A DNA stretch of 64,000 bases from Pseudomonas sp. PD9R (lineage in GTDB: Bacteria; Pseudomonadota; Gammaproteobacteria; Pseudomonadales; Pseudomonadaceae): the NCBI RefSeq assembly GCF_019200975.1, contig NZ_JAHTMR010000004.1, forward strand, positions 310,001 through 374,000, written 5' to 3'. Both the position numbers and the translations under genes were made by a program. Under the pieces are notes generated by a model. That model saw nothing but the letters and a program-made list of their open reading frames with translations. It was not told the DNA's origin and made no database searches. Shown in pieces: positions 53,136 through 62,385 of this stretch. The stretch's first letter is position 1, and the number at the start of each line of letters is the position of its first letter.

Positions 53136-53897
53136 TCAAACGACGACACGATCACGCCAGCTTATACCTTCGAGTGTGCCGATAGCAGGTTGATACTCAC
53201 ACCCAACCCACCCTGTATAAGAATGTGAATTTACCAAATCAAGAACTCTAGCTAGGTTCAAATTACCGATATTTGGCTCATGCCGTCCTGGGTATCCGGC
53301 AATCTGTAAATGGTCGGATTGAGGAAGAAGGAGATCGAGGCAAGCAAGAGGATCCAACCGTTCCATCGCTGCATGATAAAGATCCAAGATCAGGCCTAGT
53401 CCTTCAAGTCTCTGCGTCCAACTGACGGCTCCCGCCAGTGTCCGAATGAAATAGCCTGGCACTGAATTTTGATTGATGGCTTCAATCACCACCTTTACGC
53501 CATGACGGCCAGCCTCCTCGATGGCCCAGCGCATGTTGTCGTCAAACTGCCCCCCCGATACAGCGTAATTTTTCTGCTCAACCACTCCAGATAGCACGTG
53601 AAGCAGTGGACTTCGTCCTTCGACGGCATACTCAAGTCCCAGGTTAAAATCCTCACGAAAGTCCCTTGCCATTCCGGACTGAGCAGCTAGCCCTTTACTA
53701 CCAGGTCGTAGAGGAACTGTTGCCAATACTTGTTGAAGGCCTGTGCGACGTAAAGTTCCAGCTATTTTTGCTGCCGCCATGTCGCGAGGAAAACTGAACT
53801 CAACAGCCTCAAAGCCAGCGTCCCGTGCGGCGCTAAATCGATCCTGGAAAGACCATTCGGTAAAGAGCAAGGTTAGGTTCGCTGCATATTTGATCAT
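53136..53897 (-). CDS. Hydroxypyruvate isomerase-like TIM-barrel protein
   Basis: The 253-residue protein (ATG 53897; MIKYAANLTLLFTEW) is of the xylose isomerase-like TIM-barrel family that includes hydroxypyruvate isomerase (Hyi) and 2-oxo-tetronate isomerase (OtnI). Diagnostic stretches are RFSAARDAGFEAVEF, VVIEAINQNSVPGYF, LILDLYHAAMERLDP and VGCEYQPAIGTLEG, with Glu and Asp metal ligands in place. Genes just to its right form a catabolic/uptake cluster on the same strand, but an 80-base gap with a strong hairpin separates it from the RND gene. The substrate is undetermined. Confidence 0.82.
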   Translation of the reverse strand: MIKYAANLTLLFTEWSFQDRFSAARDAGFEAVEFSFPRDMAAAKIAGTLRRTGLQQVLATVPLRPGSKGLAAQSGMARDFREDFNLGLEYAVEGRSPLLHVLSGVVEQKNYAVSGGQFDDNMRWAIEEAGRHGVKVVIEAINQNSVPGYFIRTLAGAVSWTQRLEGLGLILDLYHAAMERLDPLACLDLLLPQSDHLQIAGYPGRHEPNIGNLNLARVLDLVNSHSYTGWVGCEYQPAIGTLEGISWRDRVVV

Positions 53898-53932
53898 TGA
53901 GTTAATCAAGCCATCGTGTTTTAGATGCACAA

Positions 53933-53967
53933 CGAGTGCGGATTCAGCGCTGCTGAATCCGCACTCG
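53933..53967 (-). terminator. Perfect 16-bp hairpin after the RND gene
   Basis: CGAGTGCGGATTCAGC and its exact complement flank a three-base GCT loop, with one more A-T pair possible outside. It lies just after the RND gene stop (53978), so it probably ends that four-gene transcript; a T-tract is short. Confidence 0.75.
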
Positions 53968-53977
53968 TATTTGGAAA

Positions 53978-56380
53978 TTACGCTGTTGCAGGAAAAGATT
54001 TTGGCTTGAGCAAAAAGTGCGCCAGTGCCGGAACCAGTACCAGCGCGCCCACCATGTTCCAGATGAACATGAACCCGAGCAAGATGCCCATATCAGCTTG
54101 GAACTTGATAGGTGACAGCACCCAGGTGAGGACGGCAATGCCCAGCGTGATCCCGGTCATCACCACCACTTTCCCCGTGGAAAGCAGGGCCAGGTAGTAA
54201 GCATCCGACAGGCTTGAGCCATTTCGCAGATTGGTGAGTGTTACGCTGAGGATGTACAACGCGTAGTCCACACCAATACCCACCCCCAACGCGATCACGG
54301 GCAACGTCGCGACCTTCACGCCGATGTGCAGTCCCACCATCAAGGCTTCACACAGAATGGAAGTCAGCATCAGCGGCAGTACCGTGCACACGACCGCACG
54401 CCAGGATCTGAACGTAATGAAGCACAGCGCGATGACGGCCGCGTACACCATGAACAGCATCTGCACGTTCGAACGCTTCACCACGATATTGGTAGCCGCT
54501 TCGATGCCGGCATTGCCTGCCGCATTGAGGAACTGGATCTGATCCGAGTTATGGGTCGCCGCGAACTGCTCGACGGTCTGAACCACGCTGGTGAGCGTGT
54601 CTGCCTTGTGATCCTTCAGATAGACATACACCGTCAGCAGATCGCAATTCTGGTTGAATAGCTCTCGCGGCGCTCGGGTGATGATTGCATTCAACAATCC
54701 CTGGTTACGGGGTATCTCGTACCAGGTCATGCTGCCTTCATTCATGCCGGCAGCTGCCTGCTTACTCAGCGCCGCTAAAGACGTCGTGGATACCACACCC
54801 GGCAACTGCTGAAGCTGCGCTTCCAGCGCATCGACTGACACCAAGGTTTGGTAATTGGCGCAGTAGTACTGGGGCGTTTTCACCATTACTACATACTTGT
54901 CACTGCTGGCGGAAAAGTTACTAACCATGAAGCGGTTATCGCTGTTGTAACGCGATTCAGGACGCAGTTCCGGTGCCCCAGGATTCAGATCGCCAATCTT
55001 CACATGAAGGCTCACCGCAAAACCTGCCACTCCTAGAATCACGGCGACAATGATTGCTCCGCTGGCCCATTTACGTTCGGTGAATCGATCCAGAAAAGCC
55101 CAAAATGGATGGCGGGTGTGATGAGTATCTAGCTGCGAGAACTCGTCGTTCGCCGCTTCACGCTGTGCAGCGGCTTTGCTGACACCAGTGTATGACAACA
55201 GAATCGGTAGCAGAATCAAGTTTGTGAAGATCAGCGTCAGAACACCAATCGTCGCGGCAACAGCTAGATCCTGAATGACTGGAATTTTGATGATCATCAA
55301 CACGGCAAAACCTACGGCGTCCGCCACCAGTGCCATCAGCCCAGTCAAAAACAGCCGGCGAAAGGTGAAACGTGCGGCCACAAGCTTGTCGGCTCCGCGC
55401 CCAATGTCCTGCATGATACCGTTCATTTTCTGGGCGCCATGACTCAATCCGATCGCAAACACCAGGAACGGGACGAGGATCGAGTATGGATCGAGATCAA
55501 ACCCCAAGGTGGGCAGTAATCCCAGCAACCAAACAACCGCGATAATCGAGCACAGCAACACCAACAATGTGCTGCGTACGCAACGGGTGTACCAGAACAG
55601 CACGATGCCGCAAATTATCAATGTCGCGGCGAAGAACAGCTGCATCTGCCGCATGCCGTCAATCAGATCGCCCACCACTTTGGCAAAGCCAGTGATGTGT
55701 ATTTTGATGTTATCGGTTTCGTACTTGGCTCGGATCTGTTCGAGCTGGCCGGAAAGAGCGTTGTAGTCCAGAGGTTTGCCGTCGTCCGACGTAATGTCCT
55801 GAAGAGGTAACAGTACGATGCTGGATTTGAAATTGGAGGCTACAAGCCGACCTACTTCGCCCGACCGATCAACGTTTTGCCGAACCTGATCAAGACTCTT
55901 GGCAGAGCCATCGTAATCGTCAGGTATGACTGGCCCGCCATCGAAACCCTCTTCAGTCACGCCGATCCAACGAGTTGCCGGAGTCCACAAAGACTTCATG
56001 TATGAGCGGTCGACGCCGGGGAGTAGAAACACCTCATCGTTGATTTTTTTGACCGTCTCGAGGTAGGCAGCATCAAAAATACTGCCTTGTTTGGCCTCAA
56101 CCGCAATCCTCAAAGTGTTGCCACCCTCCCCCAACTGCCCCCGGTTTTTCAGGTAGTTCTGCACATATGGGTGATCTGTCGGGATCATTTTTTCGAAGGC
56201 GGCATTAAGCTTCAGGCTCAATGCCTGATAACCCAGTATCAAACTGAGCAACACGCAAATGCCCAAAATGATGCTGCGATGATTGAATAGAAGCCTTTCA
56301 ACCAAGGTGCCAGACGAAGGATCGAAAGCATCTGGCTGAGGGATGGTGTGATGCTCCGCAGAACGTGTATAGCTATTCAT
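53978..56380 (-). CDS. RND-superfamily (MMPL-type) permease
   Basis: The 800-residue protein shows 12 transmembrane segments in the RND layout: one N-terminal helix, a periplasmic domain (about 60-240), five helices, then the same again. Signatures are YSILVPFLVFAIGLSHGAQ in the first half and VIALGVGIGVDYALYILS in the second. In Pseudomonas and relatives such proteins are encoded with DUF1302, DUF1329 and YCF48-like proteins near degradation genes for hydrophobic compounds, and a transport role across the envelope is presumed. The start overlaps the stop of the YCF48-like gene (ATGA). Confidence 0.85.
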   Translation of the reverse strand: MNSYTRSAEHHTIPQPDAFDPSSGTLVERLLFNHRSIILGICVLLSLILGYQALSLKLNAAFEKMIPTDHPYVQNYLKNRGQLGEGGNTLRIAVEAKQGSIFDAAYLETVKKINDEVFLLPGVDRSYMKSLWTPATRWIGVTEEGFDGGPVIPDDYDGSAKSLDQVRQNVDRSGEVGRLVASNFKSSIVLLPLQDITSDDGKPLDYNALSGQLEQIRAKYETDNIKIHITGFAKVVGDLIDGMRQMQLFFAATLIICGIVLFWYTRCVRSTLLVLLCSIIAVVWLLGLLPTLGFDLDPYSILVPFLVFAIGLSHGAQKMNGIMQDIGRGADKLVAARFTFRRLFLTGLMALVADAVGFAVLMIIKIPVIQDLAVAATIGVLTLIFTNLILLPILLSYTGVSKAAAQREAANDEFSQLDTHHTRHPFWAFLDRFTERKWASGAIIVAVILGVAGFAVSLHVKIGDLNPGAPELRPESRYNSDNRFMVSNFSASSDKYVVMVKTPQYYCANYQTLVSVDALEAQLQQLPGVVSTTSLAALSKQAAAGMNEGSMTWYEIPRNQGLLNAIITRAPRELFNQNCDLLTVYVYLKDHKADTLTSVVQTVEQFAATHNSDQIQFLNAAGNAGIEAATNIVVKRSNVQMLFMVYAAVIALCFITFRSWRAVVCTVLPLMLTSILCEALMVGLHIGVKVATLPVIALGVGIGVDYALYILSVTLTNLRNGSSLSDAYYLALLSTGKVVVMTGITLGIAVLTWVLSPIKFQADMGILLGFMFIWNMVGALVLVPALAHFLLKPKSFPATA

Positions 56381-57501
56381 TGATCGTGCTCCGGCAAGTC
56401 CACTGCAACTGCGGACGAAAGCATGCCGCGCGCACTACTGATGATCAGGTTGCCGTTCGCGGCTTGTGCCATGCCTGTGAAATAACTGGGTTGAGCAATT
56501 TGGAGGACAGCTGCTTTGGCATTGCCATCTGCGAATCGCAACACTCTTCCCGACTCATCGGTGAGCAGCACCGATCCATCGGCAAGACGCAACCCACTGG
56601 TCAAAGTGACGGGCTGTAAGGTGTCGAGGGGCTGCCAAGTATCGCCGCGATTCTTAGACTCAAATGCTTTGCCGCGAAGCCCAAATGCCACAATGGAATT
56701 GCTGTTTGTCGCTTGGAGCCCGAAGGTCGTTCCCTCGTAAGGTGATGTCAGCGGCTCGAAGGTTTTTCCCTCGTCACTTGACCGCAACAGAGTGCCCTGT
56801 TCGCCGGCAATGAAGAGATCCCCTCCCACCCGTTCGATGCTGTAGAGATGCAATCCGTTTGGGTTATCGATACGAGAACGGATCGACTGCCAGCTGAGCC
56901 CGCCATCATGGGTGACAAACGCCAGACCGTAAGCGCCCACCACCAGTCCGTTTTTGGCGTCCAGAAAGAGCGTATCGAGCAGCGGTTTGTCGGGGCCATC
57001 GTCCACGAGTTGCTGTGCTTGAGCTAAACGCTCTTGCATCTTTTCAGCGTCGTCGGAACCTTCAGTTGCCTGCTTGGCTTCCTGGAGTTCGATTTCGGCC
57101 GCTTGGACGCCATCCAGTTGCTTGTTCCAGCTCAGTCCGCCATCGCGAGTGTGTAGAACGACGCCAGCATGCCCGACGGCCCATCCTTCGACATCGTCGA
57201 TGAACCGAACCTTGACCAGCGTCACGCTGACAGGGGAACCAACTTGTGACCAGCTAACGCCATTGTCATCGGAAACAATGATGAACCCGCGCTCGCCCAC
57301 AGCTACCAAGCGATGCCCAGCCCGCGCAACGCTGAGCATGACCGATTGAGCCGCCATTGAACTGATTATCGATGGCTGCATTGGCAAGCCATCGGTTTGT
57401 GCGGATGCTGAAGTGCTCAGGAACGCCGCCACGACCGACGCGCCCAACAACAGTGCCTTGAGCGGAAGACCTGAGTTTAACCTTAGTGTTTGATTACTCA
57501 T
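56377..57501 (-). CDS. YCF48/BNR-repeat periplasmic protein
   Basis: The 374-residue protein (ATG 57501, MSNQTLRLN; an upstream in-frame start exists) has a signal peptide ending near ASAQTDGLPM. Repeats of the photosynthesis-system-II stability factor type (YCF48/BNR) follow: VSDDNGVSWSQVG, HTRDGGLSWNKQ, THDGGLSWQSI and SSDEGKTFEPL, forming a beta-propeller. It is co-transcribed with the RND gene by an ATGA overlap. In related clusters it is thought to assist the envelope transport system. Its exact task is unknown. Confidence 0.82.
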   Translation of the reverse strand: MSNQTLRLNSGLPLKALLLGASVVAAFLSTSASAQTDGLPMQPSIISSMAAQSVMLSVARAGHRLVAVGERGFIIVSDDNGVSWSQVGSPVSVTLVKVRFIDDVEGWAVGHAGVVLHTRDGGLSWNKQLDGVQAAEIELQEAKQATEGSDDAEKMQERLAQAQQLVDDGPDKPLLDTLFLDAKNGLVVGAYGLAFVTHDGGLSWQSIRSRIDNPNGLHLYSIERVGGDLFIAGEQGTLLRSSDEGKTFEPLTSPYEGTTFGLQATNSNSIVAFGLRGKAFESKNRGDTWQPLDTLQPVTLTSGLRLADGSVLLTDESGRVLRFADGNAKAAVLQIAQPSYFTGMAQAANGNLIISSARGMLSSAVAVDLPEHDQ

Positions 57502-57589
57502 TTGTGAGCCTCGATGATGCGTTTCCTTGGACACCGCGTCAGTGACCCAGCGTCCAAGTAACCCATGTGTGAATTAGCTGTTTCGAGGC

Positions 57590-58942
57590 TCAGCGCACTG
57601 ACCCTGACGCTACCGAGTTACCGGTAAAGAAGTTCTCGGGCTTGCGCGGAATTACGCTATAGGTTTCGCCGTTGAGGCTTTGCACGACGCTGTACGTCTT
57701 GGCTTGCAGGTTGTAGATCACCACCGGTTTTACTACTACTGCTGGGATCGAAGGGACAACAAAGGGAAGCACTTGGGAGACGCGCCACAGTTTGCCCTCG
57801 GCGTCGTAGCCATCCGCCAGAGAGACCGTCCAACTATCTTCATCGATGAAGAATTTGCGTTTAGGTACTGCATGGCGCTTGCCTGGTGCAACAGTGGCCT
57901 CAAGCTCCCAAACACGATGGAGTTCCCAGCGCACCTTGTCTGGATTGAGGTGGTTAGCCACGAAAGCGTCGTCACGTTTTTCGGCATTGAACTTGTTGTC
58001 GTTGTACGGGATGTACATTTCTTTTTTGCCAACGAGCTTCCAGTCATAGCGATCCGGATGGCCGATGAAGCCATGCACTTCATCAAAGTAGTTAGCTCCC
58101 GACGCTACAAAATCGGGTGTGTCATAGCCGACAGTGGGAGCACGGCGCACTCGGCGCTGGCCTACCAAATACTGCCAGGCCTCACGTGGTTCTTGCACAT
58201 TGATACTGTCGTGAGTCACCAGCGACTCACCAGCCTTAAAGGGTGGCTCGTTGGTCAAAAAGCGCAACAGCGCATATTGTCCCGACCATTTATCTGCACT
58301 GCCGTCTTTGTAGTAATACGGATATTGCCAATTTTCGACGCCACGGCTTGCGAGCGTACGGGTTCCGTCAGCATTACCAATGACGTTGGCATACCCCATC
58401 TGAATGGATTCTGCCTCTACGCGCAGCAGAAAATTCCAGATGACCTCATTACCTGTTTTCGGAATAGGAAACGGAATTCCGCCGTAACAGCCCTCTACTG
58501 ACAAACCGTTGCTGGTCGTTTTGCAACGAGTCGCGTTGGCGAACGTGTTCTGATAAACGCTATCAGGTGCTGCGGCAGTACGGTGGGTCGGGTATACATC
58601 CAAATGGAAAGTATCGGGATATTTGGCCAGTAAGGCTTTCGTGCCTTCGCTCAACTTGTCCGCGTATTGCCCAGCGTTTTTGGCAGTTATCTGCAGCACC
58701 GGCTTCTCGCCTGGGAACGGATCCGCCGGCATATCGCCCAACTTTGCCCCTGCCACTTCCTTGGTCAACCCGCCTGTCCAGGCGGGGATGGAGCCGTCAG
58801 CATTTCCTGCTTTTTCGGCGCCCATGGGGGTCAATGTGGTCTTGAGCTTCGCCGCCTCTTCAGGGCTCACTGCCGCGAATGCGGTGCTGGCACACATTGA
58901 GATAGACAGGGTGGAAAGCAGCAGCAATTTAATTTTTGTCAT
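57590..58942 (-). CDS. DUF1329 family envelope protein
   Basis: The 450-residue protein has a signal peptide (LLLLSTLSISMCASTAFA) and the conserved DUF1329 opening AVSPEEAAKLKTTLTPMGAEKAGNADG shortened here to its key EEAAKLK...GAEKAGN elements. The mid-part AWTGGLT and GGIPFPIPKTGNEVIWN also fit. DUF1329 proteins resemble LolB-like outer-membrane or periplasmic lipid carriers. Gene order DUF1302-DUF1329-YCF48-RND is a known Pseudomonas set. It lies 25 bases after the DUF1302 gene. Confidence 0.85.
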   Translation of the reverse strand: MTKIKLLLLSTLSISMCASTAFAAVSPEEAAKLKTTLTPMGAEKAGNADGSIPAWTGGLTKEVAGAKLGDMPADPFPGEKPVLQITAKNAGQYADKLSEGTKALLAKYPDTFHLDVYPTHRTAAAPDSVYQNTFANATRCKTTSNGLSVEGCYGGIPFPIPKTGNEVIWNFLLRVEAESIQMGYANVIGNADGTRTLASRGVENWQYPYYYKDGSADKWSGQYALLRFLTNEPPFKAGESLVTHDSINVQEPREAWQYLVGQRRVRRAPTVGYDTPDFVASGANYFDEVHGFIGHPDRYDWKLVGKKEMYIPYNDNKFNAEKRDDAFVANHLNPDKVRWELHRVWELEATVAPGKRHAVPKRKFFIDEDSWTVSLADGYDAEGKLWRVSQVLPFVVPSIPAVVVKPVVIYNLQAKTYSVVQSLNGETYSVIPRKPENFFTGNSVASGSVR

Positions 58943-58966
58943 TATCAGGGCCCGCCTTTACTTTGC

Positions 58967-60619
58967 TTAAAAGGTTCGCTGGATCGAGAACGCCACGAAG
59001 TCTCTGTCTTTCATGTTTTGCTGGTAGGTGAATGAGTTGGAGGAGTTGATGACAGGCCCCGCTTCGCCAAAGAAATTGGTGTAGCTCAGGGACGCATACC
59101 ATTGCTTCTTGTAATCAGCCTTGAGACCTAGCGTCAGATCCCCACCATGCTCAGGGCCAAATGCTTGAGGTGTGACTGAAGAGCGCCCGGACGGGTTGTA
59201 GCCAATGGTGATTGGGGCTTGAACGTCGATCCCAGGAAAGACCTGGAAGTACTGAGGCTCAAAGGTGAACCGCAGTGCGAAGGCATCACGCGTTGTGTTG
59301 GGATCCAGCTGATCGGCATTCTTTGTCACACTCAACCGACGGTTGAATGCAAGCTCGCCGATGAATGAGGCACCATCCCAAAGTGCCGATCCGCCATACA
59401 CATTGACCATCGACACTTGGGCATGCCACGAGCGACCAATGGGGTAAGCCGGGTTGGAATCGTTGTCAGATTCCAAGCCGGTAATAATCGTTCCACCAAC
59501 ACCTGCCAGCGGTGTATCGACCCGGATTGACGTCTCACCCGCAATGTTCGCTTCACCGACCAAGGTACTGAAACTTGCGCCAAATACCTTAATATCCTCG
59601 GGATAAACGTTGACGAAAGTGTCATCTGCTCCGGGCACCAAAGCTGCTGGTCGGAAGTAAAACACCGGAGTTTTTTCGTGGTACTTAGCCGCGTAGAGAC
59701 CAAACTCCCAGTCTTCGATAGCAAATTTCAGTTGAGCGCCAAACTGGCCTGAATCCTTGGCTTCAATGTCCTTGCCGTGAAGTAGCGCACCCGTGGGGAA
59801 AAATACACGCTCGCCTCCTTCGCCGACAAAATCCGCGCCGCTGAAGTAGCTGCCCGCCGCAGGAAGACGAGTTTTGTTCCACTCAAATTGGTAGTAAGCG
59901 CCGACACTGACTGTATCGTTCAGCTGCCAGTTACCTGACACCTGTTTGGTGGGCATCAGGATCTCCTTGAACTGGGAACCGGGGACGGACTGAAGCTTCA
60001 CCAGATCGACAGTGGACTGCGCGTTAGCGATACCGTTGGCCCCGAAAAATAGACTTTCGCCATAGATTTGCGTGAACTGCCCCAGCCGCCCAGACAACGA
60101 AGTGCTGCCGATCTCCTTAGAGCCGTAGACAAACGCATCGAGGATTTCGGTATTCTGTTCATGGATGCGGCGGGTGTCGCTGGTGAACTCATCGTGATCG
60201 ACGCTCACGGAGTTGGCGGTACTAGGGGAGTCGTTATCATTGTCGTGGCTGTAAACAGTGTCGTACCAAGAAGCAGCACTGAGACGCGCGCCGACGTCCT
60301 TGTACTTGATGTCAAATTCGGACAAGACATCCAGGCGATTGGAGATGAGCCCGCGATCAAAATTTCGGTCGCCGTCGTCCAGGTTGGGATTACTGTTGGA
60401 AGTGCCTGGGCCAACCGCGACCTTGTGATCAAGTTTGTTTACACGCCAGGCGTTGCTGTACTTGATCGTGTTGTCCCAAGTCGCCGAAAGATCGGGGTTA
60501 CCTGTGTCGATCTGAAAGGCTTGCGATGACGTTGAGAGGCTCAGCAATACCGTTGCGCTGACCGCGCAAGCAATGCTGGAAACCGGCAACGGGCAGAGCC
60601 GTTGGTTGGCTATTTTCAT
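58967..60619 (-). CDS. DUF1302 family outer-membrane protein
   Basis: The 550-residue protein has a signal peptide (MKIANQRLCPLPVSSIACAV to about residue 34). Its beta-barrel-like sequence starts FQIDTGNPDLSATWDNTIKY, the standard DUF1302 opening, and ends with a terminal phenylalanine (QRTF). The C-terminal barrel sequence includes ADYKKQWYASLSYTNFFGE. It likely forms the outer-membrane channel or assembly of the neighbouring transport set. It is the first gene of that set, about 100 bases after the GlcG/HbpS-like gene. Confidence 0.85.
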   Translation of the reverse strand: MKIANQRLCPLPVSSIACAVSATVLLSLSTSSQAFQIDTGNPDLSATWDNTIKYSNAWRVNKLDHKVAVGPGTSNSNPNLDDGDRNFDRGLISNRLDVLSEFDIKYKDVGARLSAASWYDTVYSHDNDNDSPSTANSVSVDHDEFTSDTRRIHEQNTEILDAFVYGSKEIGSTSLSGRLGQFTQIYGESLFFGANGIANAQSTVDLVKLQSVPGSQFKEILMPTKQVSGNWQLNDTVSVGAYYQFEWNKTRLPAAGSYFSGADFVGEGGERVFFPTGALLHGKDIEAKDSGQFGAQLKFAIEDWEFGLYAAKYHEKTPVFYFRPAALVPGADDTFVNVYPEDIKVFGASFSTLVGEANIAGETSIRVDTPLAGVGGTIITGLESDNDSNPAYPIGRSWHAQVSMVNVYGGSALWDGASFIGELAFNRRLSVTKNADQLDPNTTRDAFALRFTFEPQYFQVFPGIDVQAPITIGYNPSGRSSVTPQAFGPEHGGDLTLGLKADYKKQWYASLSYTNFFGEAGPVINSSNSFTYQQNMKDRDFVAFSIQRTF

Positions 60620-60721
60620 GAAGATGTTCCTGTTTTTTTGTTTTTGTAAAAGGTCATCAACTCGCAGCCTCAGCTGCGAATACTTCTGCGTACTGCATGA
60701 CGCTCTCGGCTTCTTCCTTAC

Positions 60722-61138
60722 CTACCGCTCCTGATGAGCAGCCAGCGCTTGCAAGCCGACCTCCACAAGGACGATGTCCAGCTGAGACATCAACCCGCTC
60801 ACAGCAAACCCTCCTACGACCTCCCCATCGACAACGATCGGAAGCCCGCCTTCGATGGGAAAGACCCCGTGGATCATCGAAGCGCCAGATCTTCCTTCTG
60901 TGACCATGTCCTCAAAAAACTTCGTTGGTCGGCGTGTGACAGCTGCGCTGCGGGCTTTTTCAATGGCCGTTTGGACAGACGAGACGGATGCGCCATCAAG
61001 CTTTCTGAACGTCATGAGGCAGCCCGCCTCATCAACCACGGCCATGGAAACCTTCCAGCTTTCCCGGGTGGCTTTTTCCAAGGAGGCCACAAGCATCAAT
61101 TCAGCGTCGTCCAACTCGAGTACCCGCTTCGTTTTCAT
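60722..61138 (-). CDS. GlcG/HbpS family protein
   Basis: The 138-residue protein fits the GlcG/HbpS (DUF336) fold: the helix LMLVASLEKATRES, VSMAVVDEAGCLMTFRKLDG and then a C-terminal GGLPIVVDGEVVGGFAVSG. Members bind heme or small ligands and occur in many catabolic clusters of glycolate, propanediol and aromatic acids. It is transcribed from ATG 61138, divergent from the GntR gene across 408 bases. It is likely co-regulated with the DUF1302 set, although a 100-base gap separates them. Confidence 0.85.
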   Translation of the reverse strand: MKTKRVLELDDAELMLVASLEKATRESWKVSMAVVDEAGCLMTFRKLDGASVSSVQTAIEKARSAAVTRRPTKFFEDMVTEGRSGASMIHGVFPIEGGLPIVVDGEVVGGFAVSGLMSQLDIVLVEVGLQALAAHQER

Positions 61139-61494
61139 GACGCACCTCTTGAGCCTATGGTTTGTGGTCAGCCTATGCGTGGAACAATCGTGCGTAAAAA
61201 TATATTTACTGCATTACAAATCACTTTGTGCACAAAAAGTAATCCTGGGCAAATTCAAAGTCAAGGAGATTCTCGAGCGCAAGCATTTCCACGCATCGAT
61301 ACGGATGCACGCAAATAGGGCTGGTAAGGGGGCTCAAAGGGCGTAGAGCGCGTAAAGCAATGGGAGAGGGGAATTTGAAAGGGGGACAGCTAGCAGCTAT
61401 AGGGCACACAGCGAGTCAATGTGGTTGAAACAATGGTCAGCAGATTTTCTGCTTGCCGCTCGCTGAAAATTATGAGCAATTCTGAAATTCATCC

Positions 61495-61539
61495 TTTGCA
61501 CTAAATAAGGTTTTGCGCATAAAATTGATTTAGTGCAAA
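61495..61539. promoter_or_regulatory. Inverted-repeat operator of the GntR regulator
   Basis: TTTGCACTAAAT (61495-61506) and its exact complement ATTTAGTGCAAA (61528-61539) are 21 bases apart, ending eight bases before the regulator's ATG. Two perfect 12-bp arms at 33-bp spacing, about three helical turns, fit binding of a dimeric GntR-family regulator with autoregulation and possibly control of the divergent cluster. Confidence 0.75.
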
Positions 61540-61546
61540 TTTCAGG

Positions 61547-62245
61547 ATGACTCCGACCATGATCACCTCACCCGGCAGTCCGCTGATCGATGTCGCGTTG
61601 ACGAAGATGAAAAAAGCGATTGTTTGTTGCGAGCTGGCCCCGGGCGAAAAACTCAAAGTGGCCGAACTGTCTAAAACGTATGGGCTCAGTAGCTCCCCTA
61701 TTCGTGAAGCCCTTAATCGCCTGACTCAGGACGGTGTCGTCGAGGCCAGCGATAACAAGGGATTCAGGGTCGCTCCGATTTCCACGACAGACTTTCGCGA
61801 CATTACTCGATTGCGCTGCCTGCTCGAGTGCGAAGCGCTAAGCGATGCCATCCAGTATGGCGACGATGCTTGGGAAGCCGATGTACTGGGTGCATTTCAC
61901 CGCCTGAATCTGATTGAGAAAAAACTCGGAAGCGGTGTGCTCGTACTCGATGATGAGTGGTCTATCCGGCATAAGGCTTTCCACTTTGCGCTGTTCGCGG
62001 CCTGCCCATCACCGTTGATGTTGAAGATGGTTGACTCCCTGTTCGACAGAGCAGAACGCTACAGACGCTTCTCAGCCAAGCAGCGGCAGACTCCAAGACA
62101 CAAGGGAAATGAGCATCAAGAGCTAATGGATGCTGCGCTTGCACGTGATTCAGACAAAGCGGTGACGCTCTTGCGCAATCACATCCAAGGCACTTTGGGC
62201 CGAACTGTCGAAGCTATCGAACGCCAACAAGCCACGCTCCAATAG
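61547..62245 (+). CDS. GntR-family regulator (FCD/FadR-type C-terminus)
   Basis: The 232-residue protein has an N-terminal winged helix (AIVCCELAPGEKLKVAELSK, then YGLSSSPIREALNRLTQDG) and a helical FCD ligand-binding domain with FRDITRLRCLLECEAL, HKAFHFALFAACPS and HQELMDAALARDSDKAV. The His residues expected for metal-dependent effector binding are present. It likely represses the catabolic cluster on either side, from the operator described at 61495-61539. ATG 61547 is used, as the operator ends just before it. Confidence 0.88.
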   Translation: MTPTMITSPGSPLIDVALTKMKKAIVCCELAPGEKLKVAELSKTYGLSSSPIREALNRLTQDGVVEASDNKGFRVAPISTTDFRDITRLRCLLECEALSDAIQYGDDAWEADVLGAFHRLNLIEKKLGSGVLVLDDEWSIRHKAFHFALFAACPSPLMLKMVDSLFDRAERYRRFSAKQRQTPRHKGNEHQELMDAALARDSDKAVTLLRNHIQGTLGRTVEAIERQQATLQ

Positions 62246-62385
62246 CTGAATCGATAACCTGTCGACCTCCCATTCGGGGCGACACTCAATGCTCTCCGCG
62301 TCGAATTCAAGCTCCAAAAAGCCCTTCGCATCGCAACTGCTTTCATGGACAGTGCAATGCGAAGGGTCTACAGCCCCTTGCAGGT

